A stretch of DNA of 64,000 nucleotides, from assembly GCA_045588655.1 (NCBI GenBank), contig JAZNEP010000007.1:62001-126000 (forward strand). Direction: 5' to 3'. This stretch comes from SVFI01 sp045588655 (GTDB lineage Bacteria > Bacillota > Clostridia > Lachnospirales > Lachnospiraceae). The notes beneath the pieces were generated by a model. That model was not told the DNA's origin. It saw only the letters and a program-made list of their open reading frames with translations, and did not search any database. Positions 34,946-44,277 of this stretch are shown in pieces. The translations under genes were made by a program, and so were the position numbers. Every line of letters starts with the position of its first letter. Within the stretch, counting starts at the first letter, position 1.

Positions 34946-35566
34946 TTACTCTCCTCCCTTCGCTGTACTCAAATACTCTCTAAAACATGACATGCCTGCA
35001 TTTACACCGTCTACAAATGCGTCAGTAGTAATCGTAGCTCCTGAAATAGCATCAATCTCATGTTCTGCGGTTGCACCTGTTTTGGATGTTACAAACGTTT
35101 CCGCCTGCTTATTGGCAAACTGTGGAACAAGAACCTCTTCCGCTCTCATACCAAGACCTGCCGTTTCTGAAATACTTAAAATCGAAATTCCATTCAGCAT
35201 ACCATCCATACGAACACCCAGTGTAAACTGAATGTCTCCGCCATATCCTTCGTGTGTTGTCACAGTAATTACATAGCCAATCTGATTTCCACTCCCGTCA
35301 AAAGCAGATGCTACACCATCGATGGAAGCCTGATATCCCTGGTCTACCACATAGGCGGTCAAGGTTTCCAAAGATAAATCCGGCTGCATCGCAATCTCCT
35401 CAAATTTTTCAGCATCCGTAAACACTTCCTTGTATGCCTCATCTTTCGCAAGCTGTTGTTGCTGTGCAATCGGCTCTTTTGTCACATCATATACCAAACC
35501 TAAAACTGCTCCGCTGATGAGCGTAATAAGAAAGAGAATCAGCGCATCTTTTAACATACTTTTCAT
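34946..35566 (-). CDS. rnfG: Rnf complex subunit RnfG (covalent FMN)
   Basis: RnfG carries FMN covalently linked to a Thr in the extracytoplasmic domain. The 206-residue protein has one N-terminal membrane helix, an FMN-binding domain (about 90-200) and the flavinylation motif SGATITTDAFVDGVN near the C-terminus; the Thr of SGAT is the expected site. ApbE at 29466-30473 is the likely transferase. The start overlaps the end of rnfD by four bases. Confidence 0.95.
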   Translation of the reverse strand: MKSMLKDALILFLITLISGAVLGLVYDVTKEPIAQQQQLAKDEAYKEVFTDAEKFEEIAMQPDLSLETLTAYVVDQGYQASIDGVASAFDGSGNQIGYVITVTTHEGYGGDIQFTLGVRMDGMLNGISILSISETAGLGMRAEEVLVPQFANKQAETFVTSKTGATAEHEIDAISGATITTDAFVDGVNAGMSCFREYLSTAKGGE

Positions 35567-36495
35567 GACTTTTCCCCTCCTCTACCGAATGCTTTTGGAT
35601 ATGTCATCTTTTCGATGAGCGGAACCAAAAGGTTACCTATGATAATTGCGTAAGAAACTCCTTCTGCAGATGCTCCAAACACACGGAATATTCCGGTCAA
35701 AATACCAAGCAGAATTCCAAACACATACTGTCCCTTTTTCGTAATCGGACGCGTCACATAGTCCGTTGCCATAAAGAAGGCTCCAAGCATCAGACCGCCT
35801 CCAGCAAGGTTTGCTGCGATATAATTTCCATCAAGTCCATGACCTGAAAACAGTACAAGGAACAATATAAACGACACAATATAGGTACCCGGAATGCGTA
35901 GATCAATCACACCAAGCATGATAAGAATACATGCACCAAATACAATCGCAATCATGCTGGTCTCACCGATAGTTCCTGCTGTCTTTCCGATTACCATATC
36001 ATACACGTTTACAATGCCACCCTCTTTTAAAACAGCCAGCGGTGTAGCTCCTGTATAGGCATCGCAATCAAAATTGGTCATGATGGATGTAAAAGAAATC
36101 AAAAGAAAACATCTCGCACCCAGCGCCGGATTCATAAAGTTTTGACCCAATCCTCCAAACAACATCTTTACCACGACAATGGCAAAGATACCACCAATCA
36201 CAGCAATCCACCAAGGTGCTGCAGGTGGAAGGTTTAACGCCAAAAGTAAACCGGTAACTACGGCTGATAGATCACCGATTGTACTTTTCTTCTTACATAT
36301 TTTACAAAAACACCACTCGGAAAGAACCGCGGATGCTATCGTTACAAGCACAAGAACCAGTGCATTTAATCCAAAATTAACCACTCCGAAAATCGTAGCA
36401 GGCATAAGCGCCACAACAACGCTGAGCATGATTTTATTCGTCGTGATTGCCGCTCGAATATGCGGATTTGATGAAACTTTTCTTAAGCCACTCAT
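35563..36495 (-). CDS. rnfD: Rnf complex subunit RnfD (covalent FMN)
   Basis: RnfD is a membrane subunit of about ten helices with a covalently bound FMN. The 310 residues show HIRAAITTNKIMLSVVVALM, NPALGARCFLL, the flavinylation motif YTGATPLA and ATDYVTRPITKKGQ, as in NqrB/RnfD proteins. It sits between rnfC (13 nt away) and rnfG (ATGA-type overlap). Confidence 0.95.
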   Translation of the reverse strand: MSGLRKVSSNPHIRAAITTNKIMLSVVVALMPATIFGVVNFGLNALVLVLVTIASAVLSEWCFCKICKKKSTIGDLSAVVTGLLLALNLPPAAPWWIAVIGGIFAIVVVKMLFGGLGQNFMNPALGARCFLLISFTSIMTNFDCDAYTGATPLAVLKEGGIVNVYDMVIGKTAGTIGETSMIAIVFGACILIMLGVIDLRIPGTYIVSFILFLVLFSGHGLDGNYIAANLAGGGLMLGAFFMATDYVTRPITKKGQYVFGILLGILTGIFRVFGASAEGVSYAIIIGNLLVPLIEKMTYPKAFGRGGEKS

Positions 36496-36508
36496 ACTGC
36501 TTTTCCTC

Positions 36509-37831
36509 CTACTTTTTTCTTCTGTCTTCTAATACCATTTTTCGCATGGATTTAATTTGCTGTGTAAGCGGACGTTTGGCCGGACAAATATAGCTACAAC
36601 AACCACATTCACAACACTCCATACCATTCATGGCAACAAATGCTTCTTTGTCACCGCACTCTGCTAATTTGGCAAGGCGACTTGGAACCACACGTCCCGG
36701 ACACGCTTCCACACACATACCACAGTTGATACATGGTCCGGAAGGACTTGCAGATACATCGTCATGCTTTAAACATAACAGTGCAGATGCAGTTTTGGTC
36801 GTCGGAACATCCAGGTCAAAAATACCAAATCCCATCATCGGTCCACCGGAAATAATCTTTTCCGGTTCCTGCAAAAATCCACCTGCTTCTTCAATCAGTT
36901 CATGATAATTCGTACCAATACGTACACGGAAATTACGCGGGTCTGTAATTGCATCCCCCGTCACAGTAACAATACGGTACATCAGCGGTTTATTCTCAAG
37001 AACCGCTCCATAAATTGCACAGACGGTATCCACATTATTTACTACACATCCTGCATCCGCCGGTAACATATCTGAATTGATTGCACGTCCTGTAGCCGCA
37101 TAAATCAGCTGTCTTTCTGCTCCCTGCGGATATTTGGTTTTGAGTGCTTTTACAACAATGCGATCCTCATCCTTGGTCAGCTCTTTTAATTTTTCAATAC
37201 AGTCCGGCTTGTTATCTTCCACTGCAAGAATTCCTTGGGCATTATCAAATAATGCAAGGGAACATTTAAGTCCTCCAACCACTCTCTCCGGCTCCTCTAG
37301 CATTCTGCGGTAATCCGAAGTCAGATACGGCTCACACTCCGCACAATTGACAATCACATAATCAATTTTATCCGGCTCTTTTGGCGAAAGCTTCACATGC
37401 GTCGGGAAACCTGCACCGCCCATACCGACAACACCTGCTTCCTGTATTTTTTTAATAATTTCTTCCTTGGAATGCTCTTCCAAAGGCTTGCATGTTCCAT
37501 AGTCTACTTCATCATATTTTCCATCGTTCTCAATTACGATAGCATTTACGTTGTCACCAACAACCCCCCTTCGCGGCTCAATTGCTTTAACCGTACCCGA
37601 TACAGTCGCATAAATCGGAGCCGAAACAAATCCTCCTGCTTCCGCTATCTTCTGTCCGGTTCGAACATGGTCGCCTTTTTTTACGATAGGTACCGCCGGT
37701 GCACCGATGTGTTGTGACAACGGATACACTAGATCTCCTTTCGGTAACACTTCTTTAATCGGTTTATCTTTACTGAGATCTTTTCCGTCATAGGGATGAA
37801 TTCCACCAGTAAAAGTCAGTTTACCTGCCAT
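36509..37831 (-). CDS. rnfC: Rnf complex subunit RnfC (NADH-binding)
   Basis: RnfC is the peripheral subunit carrying FMN and NAD(H) sites. The protein of about 440 residues has an N-terminal barrel domain (TFTGGIHPYDGK, HIGAPAVPIVKKGDHV), the nucleotide-binding core GMGGAGFPTHVKL (about residue 130) and NCAECEPYLTSD, and two C-terminal clusters CINCGMCVEACPG and CCECGCCSYICPAKRPL. I chose ATG 37829-37831 (MAGKLTFTGG), 7 nt after GAAGG; the longer frame adds residues without family similarity. It is the first gene of the operon. The promoter region at 37832-38041 is shared with the divergent exonuclease gene; I see no strong box there. Confidence 0.95.
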   Translation of the reverse strand: MAGKLTFTGGIHPYDGKDLSKDKPIKEVLPKGDLVYPLSQHIGAPAVPIVKKGDHVRTGQKIAEAGGFVSAPIYATVSGTVKAIEPRRGVVGDNVNAIVIENDGKYDEVDYGTCKPLEEHSKEEIIKKIQEAGVVGMGGAGFPTHVKLSPKEPDKIDYVIVNCAECEPYLTSDYRRMLEEPERVVGGLKCSLALFDNAQGILAVEDNKPDCIEKLKELTKDEDRIVVKALKTKYPQGAERQLIYAATGRAINSDMLPADAGCVVNNVDTVCAIYGAVLENKPLMYRIVTVTGDAITDPRNFRVRIGTNYHELIEEAGGFLQEPEKIISGGPMMGFGIFDLDVPTTKTASALLCLKHDDVSASPSGPCINCGMCVEACPGRVVPSRLAKLAECGDKEAFVAMNGMECCECGCCSYICPAKRPLTQQIKSMRKMVLEDRRKK

Positions 37832-38041
37832 ATAGTGCCCTTCTTTCTGATATTTTTTCATGATACGCTTGGTAGTCAAAACAATCATACTCAAAATAAC
37901 CTCTTCTATGCTTTTCATTTGTGCCTGATTGCTTCTCGCCATATATCATACTATTTTTTGACTTAAATTGCTATATATTTTGCTTTTTTTATGTTATGAT
38001 TACGATAGCTTTTTATAAACGTTTGATAAGGAGTTTTTATC

Positions 38042-39151
38042 ATGAAAACAATTCAGACACTATTGTCACCAAAACTATGTACCTATCCCCTTTCCCTCAT
38101 CGGAGAGCCGGAAGATATTCTGTTTGTTGACATTGAAACCACCGGATTTACTGCCCGCACATCCACTTTATATATGATTGGATGCATTTTTTTCGAACAT
38201 GACCAGATTCACTTGATTCAGTGGTTTGCAGAAACACCGGAGGACGAAAAAAAAGTTCTCACTGCGTTTTTTCAAAAATGCCGCAGTCATCAGATTTTGA
38301 TTCATTATAATGGTAACAATTTTGATCTTCCTTATATGAAGCAAAAATGTCTCCAATATCATTTGGATGAACCGTTTTCTTCCATGGATGGAATCGATAT
38401 CTATAAGCGAATTATGCCATATAAAAAAATGCTCCATCTTGACAATGTAAAACAAAAGACCGTCGAGCAATTTATGGAAATTCAGCGTCAGGACAAATAT
38501 AACGGCGGAGAACTCATTGATGTATATAAAGATTATCTGTCTGCGCCGTCTTCTGACAAGGCTCAGCTTTTACTCTTACACAATGCAGATGATATGAAAG
38601 GAATGTTACAGCTTCTTCCGATTCTCTCCTATGCTGATATGTTTGTACAACCATTCCGTGTATTAAAAGTCCAGGCAAATAAATATACGGATGCAACCGG
38701 AATTCCTCAAACAGAGGTTATGATGAAAATCAAATTTCCATTCTCCTTCCCAAAACCGATTGTTTTGACCGGAAATAACTGCCGATTTGATGGTTGTGAG
38801 AATGAAGGTAATTTGAAAGTCCCTATTCTATATGATACACTGAAATATTTTTACAGTAATTACAGGGATTATTACTATCTCCCTGCGGAAGATGTTGCTC
38901 TTCACAAATCTGTCTCTACCTATGTGGACAAACAGTTCCGCGAGCAGGCAACAGCAGCTACCTGTTACACCAAAAAGGAAGGTGCTTTCCTCCCTCAATG
39001 GGACTTAATCTTTACACCGGTCTTTAAACGAGAATACGGCGACAAAATCTGTTACTTTGAACTAACCGAAGAAATCAAACGTTCTCCGGAAGAATTCCGA
39101 AAATATGCTCTTCATATCATTGATATGCTGGCCCATGGTAACCGATTCTAA
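38042..39151 (+). CDS. RNase H-like (YprB-type) exonuclease domain protein
   Basis: The 369-residue protein has a DEDD-type exonuclease fold of the RNase_H_2/YprB group. Acidic residues are visible in FVDIETTGF (Asp and Glu near residue 30), HYNGNNFDLPY (Asp near 100) and LHNADDMKGM (His and Asp near 180). The C-terminal half (about 190-369) is unlike classical exonucleases and I do not recognise it. No helicase module is attached, in contrast to some YprB relatives. The substrate is unknown. AAGGAG precedes the ATG. It is a single-gene unit divergent from rnfC. Confidence 0.8.
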   Translation: MKTIQTLLSPKLCTYPLSLIGEPEDILFVDIETTGFTARTSTLYMIGCIFFEHDQIHLIQWFAETPEDEKKVLTAFFQKCRSHQILIHYNGNNFDLPYMKQKCLQYHLDEPFSSMDGIDIYKRIMPYKKMLHLDNVKQKTVEQFMEIQRQDKYNGGELIDVYKDYLSAPSSDKAQLLLLHNADDMKGMLQLLPILSYADMFVQPFRVLKVQANKYTDATGIPQTEVMMKIKFPFSFPKPIVLTGNNCRFDGCENEGNLKVPILYDTLKYFYSNYRDYYYLPAEDVALHKSVSTYVDKQFREQATAATCYTKKEGAFLPQWDLIFTPVFKREYGDKICYFELTEEIKRSPEEFRKYALHIIDMLAHGNRF

Positions 39152-39175
39152 AACAGATATCTTTACAACAAAAAA

Positions 39176-39218
39176 GATAACGCCCGGACATCATTTGTCC
39201 GTCGCGTTATCCTTTTTT
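39176..39218 (+). terminator. Terminator of the YprB-type gene
   Basis: GATAACGC pairs with GCGTTATC, with an inner GGAC/GTCC stem, followed by six T. It lies 25 nt after the stop. Confidence 0.85.
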
Positions 39219-39285
39219 ATTTTTTCGTTTCTTTTATTTTTTACTATTATTCCTATCAGATTTATTCACAAAATCTATGTTTCCC

Positions 39286-40062
39286 TTACTCTTTTCCATA
39301 GAAAAATGAATTTTTCCGGTAATATCCCATCAATTTATAATTGATAATTTGTTCGGTACTACCAATAAACAAACATCCACCGGATTGAATTGATTTACTA
39401 AATTTCTCAAACACACTTTCTTTTGCTTCTTCTGTAAAATAGATCAACACATTTCGGCATACAATCAAGTGGCAATCTGACGGATAGGGATCTTTTAACA
39501 GATTGTGTTCTCTAAACTCAACTCTTTTCTTAATCTCATCTGAAATCTGATAAGAATTTCCGATTTTCGTAAAATATTTAGCTTTTAAATCTGCCGGAAC
39601 TGATACAATACTCTTTTCCGAATACAGTCCAACTTTTGCTTTGGCTATTACCTGTTTGTCTATATCCGTAGCAATAATATGTATCTGGCTCAATGGAATA
39701 TGTCTTGAAAGAGCCATTACCAGCGAGTATGGTTCATCCCCCGTAGAACAAGCTGCACTCCATATTTTTAAATTTGGACCAAACGAACGAACTAGCTCAG
39801 GAATGATCTCTTTGTCCAGATGCTCCCACTGATCCGGATTTCGATAGAACTCCGAAACATTAATTGTCAGATAGTTTACAAACTCTTCAAACCGTACTGC
39901 ATCTGTCTTTAATACCTGTACATACTTATCATAGCCATTGATTCCATGCTTACTAATCAATGTATCAATTCGTCGTTTCATCTGTTTTTCTTTATATGCA
40001 TTCAAATCAATTTTCGTCAGTTCATATACTGCAGTTTTAAAATATTCATAATCATACAGCAT
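39286..40062 (-). CDS. cheR: CheR-type protein-glutamate methyltransferase
   Basis: CheR methylates chemoreceptor glutamates with SAM. The 258-residue protein has the N-terminal CheR helical domain, the SAM-binding SAACSTGDEPYSLVMAL, ATDIDKQVIAKAK, VEFREHNLL and CRNVLIYF. No receptors, cheA or flagellar genes are in the window, so it may be an orphan CheR or function with a distant cluster. AGGAGGAAG precedes the ATG. A hairpin terminator separates it from rpsA upstream. Confidence 0.9.
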   Translation of the reverse strand: MLYDYEYFKTAVYELTKIDLNAYKEKQMKRRIDTLISKHGINGYDKYVQVLKTDAVRFEEFVNYLTINVSEFYRNPDQWEHLDKEIIPELVRSFGPNLKIWSAACSTGDEPYSLVMALSRHIPLSQIHIIATDIDKQVIAKAKVGLYSEKSIVSVPADLKAKYFTKIGNSYQISDEIKKRVEFREHNLLKDPYPSDCHLIVCRNVLIYFTEEAKESVFEKFSKSIQSGGCLFIGSTEQIINYKLMGYYRKNSFFYGKE

Positions 40063-40130
40063 TATGGCTTCCTCCTAAGAACACTAAATTTCATAAACAG
40101 AATATAGGACTCTATCTTCTTTTAATCTAA

Positions 40131-40162
40131 GAATAGACTGTATGTTCTCATACAGTCTATTC
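40131..40162 (-). terminator. Hairpin after rpsA
   Basis: GAATAGACTGTATG and CATACAGTCTATTC form a perfect 14-bp stem with a 4-nt loop about 30 nt after the rpsA stop. The U-tract is poor (TTAGATT), so efficiency is uncertain. Confidence 0.6.
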
Positions 40163-40195
40163 AATATTAAATATACTTCAATATATCATATCTCT

Positions 40196-41368
40196 TTATT
40201 CAGTTGCTTCCTCAGCACTCTCTGCTGCAATCACTGCATCAATATCAACGGAGACAACATCCGCATCTTCCTCTGTTTCTACAACAGCCTCTGTTTCCTC
40301 TTCTTCTACCGGGTCCGGAGCAAGGAGAGCTTTCATGCTTAAGCTGATCTTCTTGTCTTCTGCATTGTAATCTACTACTTTTGCTGTCACAGCATCACCA
40401 ACTTTTAAAACATCAGAAGGTTTTTCGATATGCTCTTTGGAAATCTGTGATACATGGAGAAGTGCATCTACACCCGGCTCTAACTCAACGAAAGCACCAA
40501 AGTCTGTCATACGAGCAACTGTACCTTCTACTACGTTACCAACTGCATACTTGCTGTCAGCATCTTTCCATGGGTTTGTATCATCAAATTTAAGACTAAG
40601 TGCAATCTTTGTTCCATCGATTTCTTTAATGAGACATTTTACTGTGTCACCAACTTTAAATACTTTTTTCGGATTTTCAACACGTCCCCATGACATTTCT
40701 GAAATATGAAGGAGACCATCTGCACCACCAAGATCGATGAATACACCAAAGTCTGTTACGTTCTTTACAGAACCTTCTACTACATCGCCTACACTGATTT
40801 TTTCAAAAAGCTCTTTCTGAGCTTCTAATTTTTTAGCAACCATAAGCTGTTTGCGATCACCGATATAACGTCTTCTCTTTGGATTGTACTCGCTGATTAC
40901 AAACTCGATTTCCTGTCCTGCATACTTAGAAAGATCTTTTTCGTATACATTTGAAACAAGGCTTGCAGGAATAAAGATTCTTACTTCGTCAACTACAACT
41001 CCAAGACCACCTTCAAGTACCTGTGAAACCTTAGCTGTAAGAACTTCTTTGTTATTGAACGCCTCTTCAATTCTCTTGTTTCCTTTTTCAAGAGCAAGTC
41101 TCTTGTAAGAAAGGATAACCTGTCCTTCGCCATCATTTACTTTGATGACTTTTACTTCCATCTTGTCGCCAGTCTTGAGCACTGTTGTAAGATCAACATT
41201 TGGCTCATTCGTGTATTCGTTTCTTGCAAGAACACCGTCTGATTTGTATCCGATATTCAGAATCGCTTCATCAGCTTTCACATCGATTACTGTGCCTTCG
41301 ACTACCTCTCCATTATGAATTGTTTTTAATGATTCTTCTAACATTTGTTCAAAAGTTAATTCTGACAT
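40196..41368 (-). CDS. rpsA: 30S ribosomal protein S1 (four S1 domains)
   Basis: The protein has about 390 residues and four S1 RNA-binding domains (approximately 15-85, 95-165, 185-255, 270-345). Typical units are VVEGSVKNVTDFGVFIDLGG and VVEGTVARMTDFGAFVELEP; the second domain is degenerate. The C-terminus is acidic (EEEETEAVVETEED). Firmicute S1 is shorter than the six-domain E. coli form, so this length is normal. The start ATG 41366-41368 follows GAGGAGG. The start lies inside the 3' end of ispH (20-nt overlap). In many clostridia IspH and S1 are one fused protein; here they are separate. Confidence 0.93.
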   Translation of the reverse strand: MSELTFEQMLEESLKTIHNGEVVEGTVIDVKADEAILNIGYKSDGVLARNEYTNEPNVDLTTVLKTGDKMEVKVIKVNDGEGQVILSYKRLALEKGNKRIEEAFNNKEVLTAKVSQVLEGGLGVVVDEVRIFIPASLVSNVYEKDLSKYAGQEIEFVISEYNPKRRRYIGDRKQLMVAKKLEAQKELFEKISVGDVVEGSVKNVTDFGVFIDLGGADGLLHISEMSWGRVENPKKVFKVGDTVKCLIKEIDGTKIALSLKFDDTNPWKDADSKYAVGNVVEGTVARMTDFGAFVELEPGVDALLHVSQISKEHIEKPSDVLKVGDAVTAKVVDYNAEDKKISLSMKALLAPDPVEEEETEAVVETEEDADVVSVDIDAVIAAESAEEATE

Positions 41369-42197
41369 AATTTTGAACCTCCTCAATAATATTATTCGGG
41401 GTAGACGCCCCAGCGGTAATTCCCACCAGTTTTGCCGATTTAGGTAGTTCTAAATGCAAGTCCTCCAGTGTCTGTATGAAATACGTGTTCTCACATTCCT
41501 TTTTGCAGATTTCATATAGTTTCCGCGTATTGGAACTATGAGTACCGCCAATCACGATCATAACATCGACTCGGGATGCAATATTCCGTGCCTCTGTCTG
41601 ACGTTCTTCTGTTGCGTTACAGATTGTATTCACAACAATTATATCATAACCTTTTTTCTGAAAAATTTCAACTAAATCTTGAAATTTATTGTAATTAAAT
41701 GTCGTTTGTGATACGATACATATTTTTTCATTTTTTGAAGCTATAAAATCCTCTGCTTCCTGTGCTGTTTCGATTACTGTAGGCTTACTTACCGACCAAC
41801 CGCATATCCCTTTTACTTCCGGATGCTTCGGATCTCCGATAATCACAATCCGATATCCTTCCATACTTTTTTCTTCCACAATTCTATGAATTTTTTTCAC
41901 GAACGGACAAGTCGCATCCACACATCGAAGCCCTTGCTTTTCAATTTGTTCACATACTTTTTTTTCTACACCATGTGAACGAATGACAACGGTTCCCTCT
42001 TTCAGTTTTTCCACAGACTCATCTTCATCAAGGACTACCACGCCTTTTTTTTCAAGATCTTTTACTACTTCCTCATTGTGAATGATGGGACCATATGTGT
42101 AAATGCGATCAACCGAATCAATTTGCTCATATACCGTATCCACAGCACGTTTCACTCCAAAACAAAAACCTGCAGATTTGGCCAGTATTACTTCCAT
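41349..42197 (-). CDS. ispH: 4-hydroxy-3-methylbut-2-enyl diphosphate reductase
   Basis: IspH is the last enzyme of the MEP isoprenoid pathway, producing IPP and DMAPP with a [4Fe-4S] cluster. The 282 residues are of family length. Cluster cysteines lie in AGFCFGVKRAV, DATCPFVKKIH and NTICNATEERQ; substrate contacts are in RSHGVEK and GGTHSSNTRKLYEIC. It lies 4 nt after cmk and overlaps rpsA, so the three genes are co-transcribed. Confidence 0.95.
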   Translation of the reverse strand: MEVILAKSAGFCFGVKRAVDTVYEQIDSVDRIYTYGPIIHNEEVVKDLEKKGVVVLDEDESVEKLKEGTVVIRSHGVEKKVCEQIEKQGLRCVDATCPFVKKIHRIVEEKSMEGYRIVIIGDPKHPEVKGICGWSVSKPTVIETAQEAEDFIASKNEKICIVSQTTFNYNKFQDLVEIFQKKGYDIIVVNTICNATEERQTEARNIASRVDVMIVIGGTHSSNTRKLYEICKKECENTYFIQTLEDLHLELPKSAKLVGITAGASTPNNIIEEVQNYVRINF

Positions 42198-42201
42198 ACA
42201 A

Positions 42202-42873
42202 TTAATTTCCCTTCTTCTCTTTTACAAGAGCACAGATTTTGCTTACTACTTCATCGATTGTCATATCAGAAGAATCTACCAAAATTGCATCCTCTGCCTG
42301 CTTCAGCGGCGAATGTTCTCTTGTCATGTCTCTCTGGTCTCTTTCTTTGATATCTGCCTCAATTTTCTCCAATTTATATGAGATTCCTTTTGCCTCCAGT
42401 TCCTTGTGACGACGCATTGCACGTACACGCGTGGACGCAGTCAGATAAATTTTCAGCTGTGCATTCGGAAGTACACAGGTCCCGATATCACGCCCGTCCA
42501 TAATCACATCCGTAGACTCTGCCAGCTTTTTTTGTATTTCTACCATTTTTTCACGAACAATTGGATTGGCTGAACTGACAGATGCCATATTTCCTACTTC
42601 TTCTGTACGAATTAAATCATTTACATTTTCACCATTCAAACGTACAATCTGTTCGCCGTTTTCATATGCCAGCGTAATATCCGCACCCTGACAACGTTCA
42701 CCAATGGCATTATGATTGTCACCGCTCACTTTTTTTCTTAACAGATATAGTGCCATCGCGCGATACATTGCCCCGGTATCTACATATACAAATCCAAGCT
42801 CTTTTGCTATCTTTTTGGCAATTGTACTTTTTCCCGCTCCTGCCGGTCCGTCTACTGCTACATTAAAACTCAT
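42202..42873 (-). CDS. cmk: Cytidylate kinase
   Basis: Cmk phosphorylates CMP and dCMP. The protein of about 223 residues has the P-loop DGPAGAGKSTIAK, YVDTGAMYRAMAL, MDGRDIGTCVLP and RAMRRHKELEAKG. The start ATG 42871-42873 (MSFNVAVDG) is preceded by GGCGGAG; the earlier GTG frame start lies within that site. It leads the cmk-ispH-rpsA group, an arrangement conserved in Firmicutes. Confidence 0.95.
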   Translation of the reverse strand: MSFNVAVDGPAGAGKSTIAKKIAKELGFVYVDTGAMYRAMALYLLRKKVSGDNHNAIGERCQGADITLAYENGEQIVRLNGENVNDLIRTEEVGNMASVSSANPIVREKMVEIQKKLAESTDVIMDGRDIGTCVLPNAQLKIYLTASTRVRAMRRHKELEAKGISYKLEKIEADIKERDQRDMTREHSPLKQAEDAILVDSSDMTIDEVVSKICALVKEKKGN

Positions 42874-42983
42874 TTTCACTCCGCCTTTCTTTTATTTTTT
42901 TATTTTATATTTTTTGCATTTTTATACATTTTTTAATTCGTATTATTTCGTATTTATTATTTTTATTACTCTATTGGTATTGG

Positions 42984-44273
42984 CTACATATTGCATCCTG
43001 CAAGATACCCGGTTGACCATGCAATCTGTAAATTAAATCCGCCTGTCAAAGCATCCACATCCATGCACTCTCCCGCAAAAAACAGTCCTTCGATTTTTTT
43101 TGATTGCATCGTGGATGGATTGATTTCCTTTATACTGACTCCCCCCTGCGTGATAATTGCCTCTTTAAACTCTGTCGTACCACATAGTGTGATCGGAACT
43201 TGTTTTAGCAGCGTCCCAAAAGCAAGTCTCTCTGTCTTGGTTAATTCATTTACTTTCTTTTCCGGAGAGATTCCCGACAAACTTATCATAACCGGAATCA
43301 GTCTTGCAGGCAATAAATCTGAAAGAGCATTTTTAAATTGTTTTTTATTTGCATGCTCAAAATCACGTAACAGACGTTTATCCAGCTGTTCCTGCGTAAG
43401 CGCTGGCTTTAAATCAAGCGTAAGTATAAGCTCTCCCTTTTCCATTTTTTTTACAATCTTACTACTGGCACTCAACATCAGAGGTCCGCTGACCCCAAAA
43501 TGTGTAAACAGCATTTCTCCGAATCCTTCATACAAAACTTTTTTTCCTTGTTTTATCTTTGCGGATACATTACGAAGCGAAAGCCCCATAAGCTCATGAC
43601 ACCATGTCTCCTTCGTTTTGAGGGGAACAAGTGCAGGATATAACTCTGTCACCTTATGCCCTGCTTTTTCTGCCATTCTAAGTCCGCTTCCGTTTGCACC
43701 GGTCAGCGGATACGAGACACCCCCTGTTGCTATCAAAACACTGTCAGCTATTTTTTTGCTTCCGTCAGCCAGCTTTATTCCTTTACATTTTCCAATATAG
43801 CCTTTTCCTGCTTTTCCACGCTCTTGTACTTCTTCTGTATCAGAATTTTCAATAGTTTCAGAAACTAAAATTTCTTTTACCGGACTGTTTAAATTGATAT
43901 CAATTCCAAGTCTTCTCATTTCGTATTCCAGTGCCCTAATCACATCCGATGAATGGTCACTTTGTGGAAACACACGATTTCCACGCTCTGTTTTTAAGCG
44001 AACACCAAGCTCTTCAAAAAACTCCATGCATGACTGTGGGGTAAAATCATAAAATGCACTGTATAAAAATTTCGGATTCGAAATCACATTGGCTAACAAT
44101 TCCTCACAGTCGCAATTGTTTGTTACGTTACAGCGCCCTTTCCCTGTGATAAACAACTTTTTTCCAAGCTTTTCATTTTGCTCATACAAGGAAACCCGGT
44201 TTCCGTTTCTTGCAGCATAGATGGCCGCCATCATCCCTGCCGGACCACCGCCGACTACGATAACATTTTTCAT
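42984..44273 (-). CDS. NAD(P)/FAD-dependent oxidoreductase, HI0933/YhiN family
   Basis: This 429-residue flavoprotein belongs to the HI0933-like (aminoacetone oxidase/YhiN) family, whose function is unclear. The Rossmann motif VVGGGPAGMMAAIYAA is at the N-terminus, KLFITGKGRCNVTN follows near residue 40, SVLIATGGVSYPLTGANGSG lies in the middle, and the C-terminal FAD-contact segment GLFFAGECMDVDALTGGFN closes it. It is 110 nt before cmk and 4 nt after the RpiR gene; similar neighbours occur in other clostridia. Cofactor binding is well supported, substrate is not. Confidence 0.88.
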   Translation of the reverse strand: MKNVIVVGGGPAGMMAAIYAARNGNRVSLYEQNEKLGKKLFITGKGRCNVTNNCDCEELLANVISNPKFLYSAFYDFTPQSCMEFFEELGVRLKTERGNRVFPQSDHSSDVIRALEYEMRRLGIDINLNSPVKEILVSETIENSDTEEVQERGKAGKGYIGKCKGIKLADGSKKIADSVLIATGGVSYPLTGANGSGLRMAEKAGHKVTELYPALVPLKTKETWCHELMGLSLRNVSAKIKQGKKVLYEGFGEMLFTHFGVSGPLMLSASSKIVKKMEKGELILTLDLKPALTQEQLDKRLLRDFEHANKKQFKNALSDLLPARLIPVMISLSGISPEKKVNELTKTERLAFGTLLKQVPITLCGTTEFKEAIITQGGVSIKEINPSTMQSKKIEGLFFAGECMDVDALTGGFNLQIAWSTGYLAGCNM

Positions 44274-44277
44274 ATAT

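Noticed and set aside
37832..37942. Longer rnfC start
   Set aside because: The added residues lack similarity to RnfC, and a good ribosome binding site precedes 37831.
37832..38041. Shared rnfC/exonuclease promoter
   Set aside because: TATGAT-like boxes occur on both strands but no -35 at 16-18 bp was convincing.
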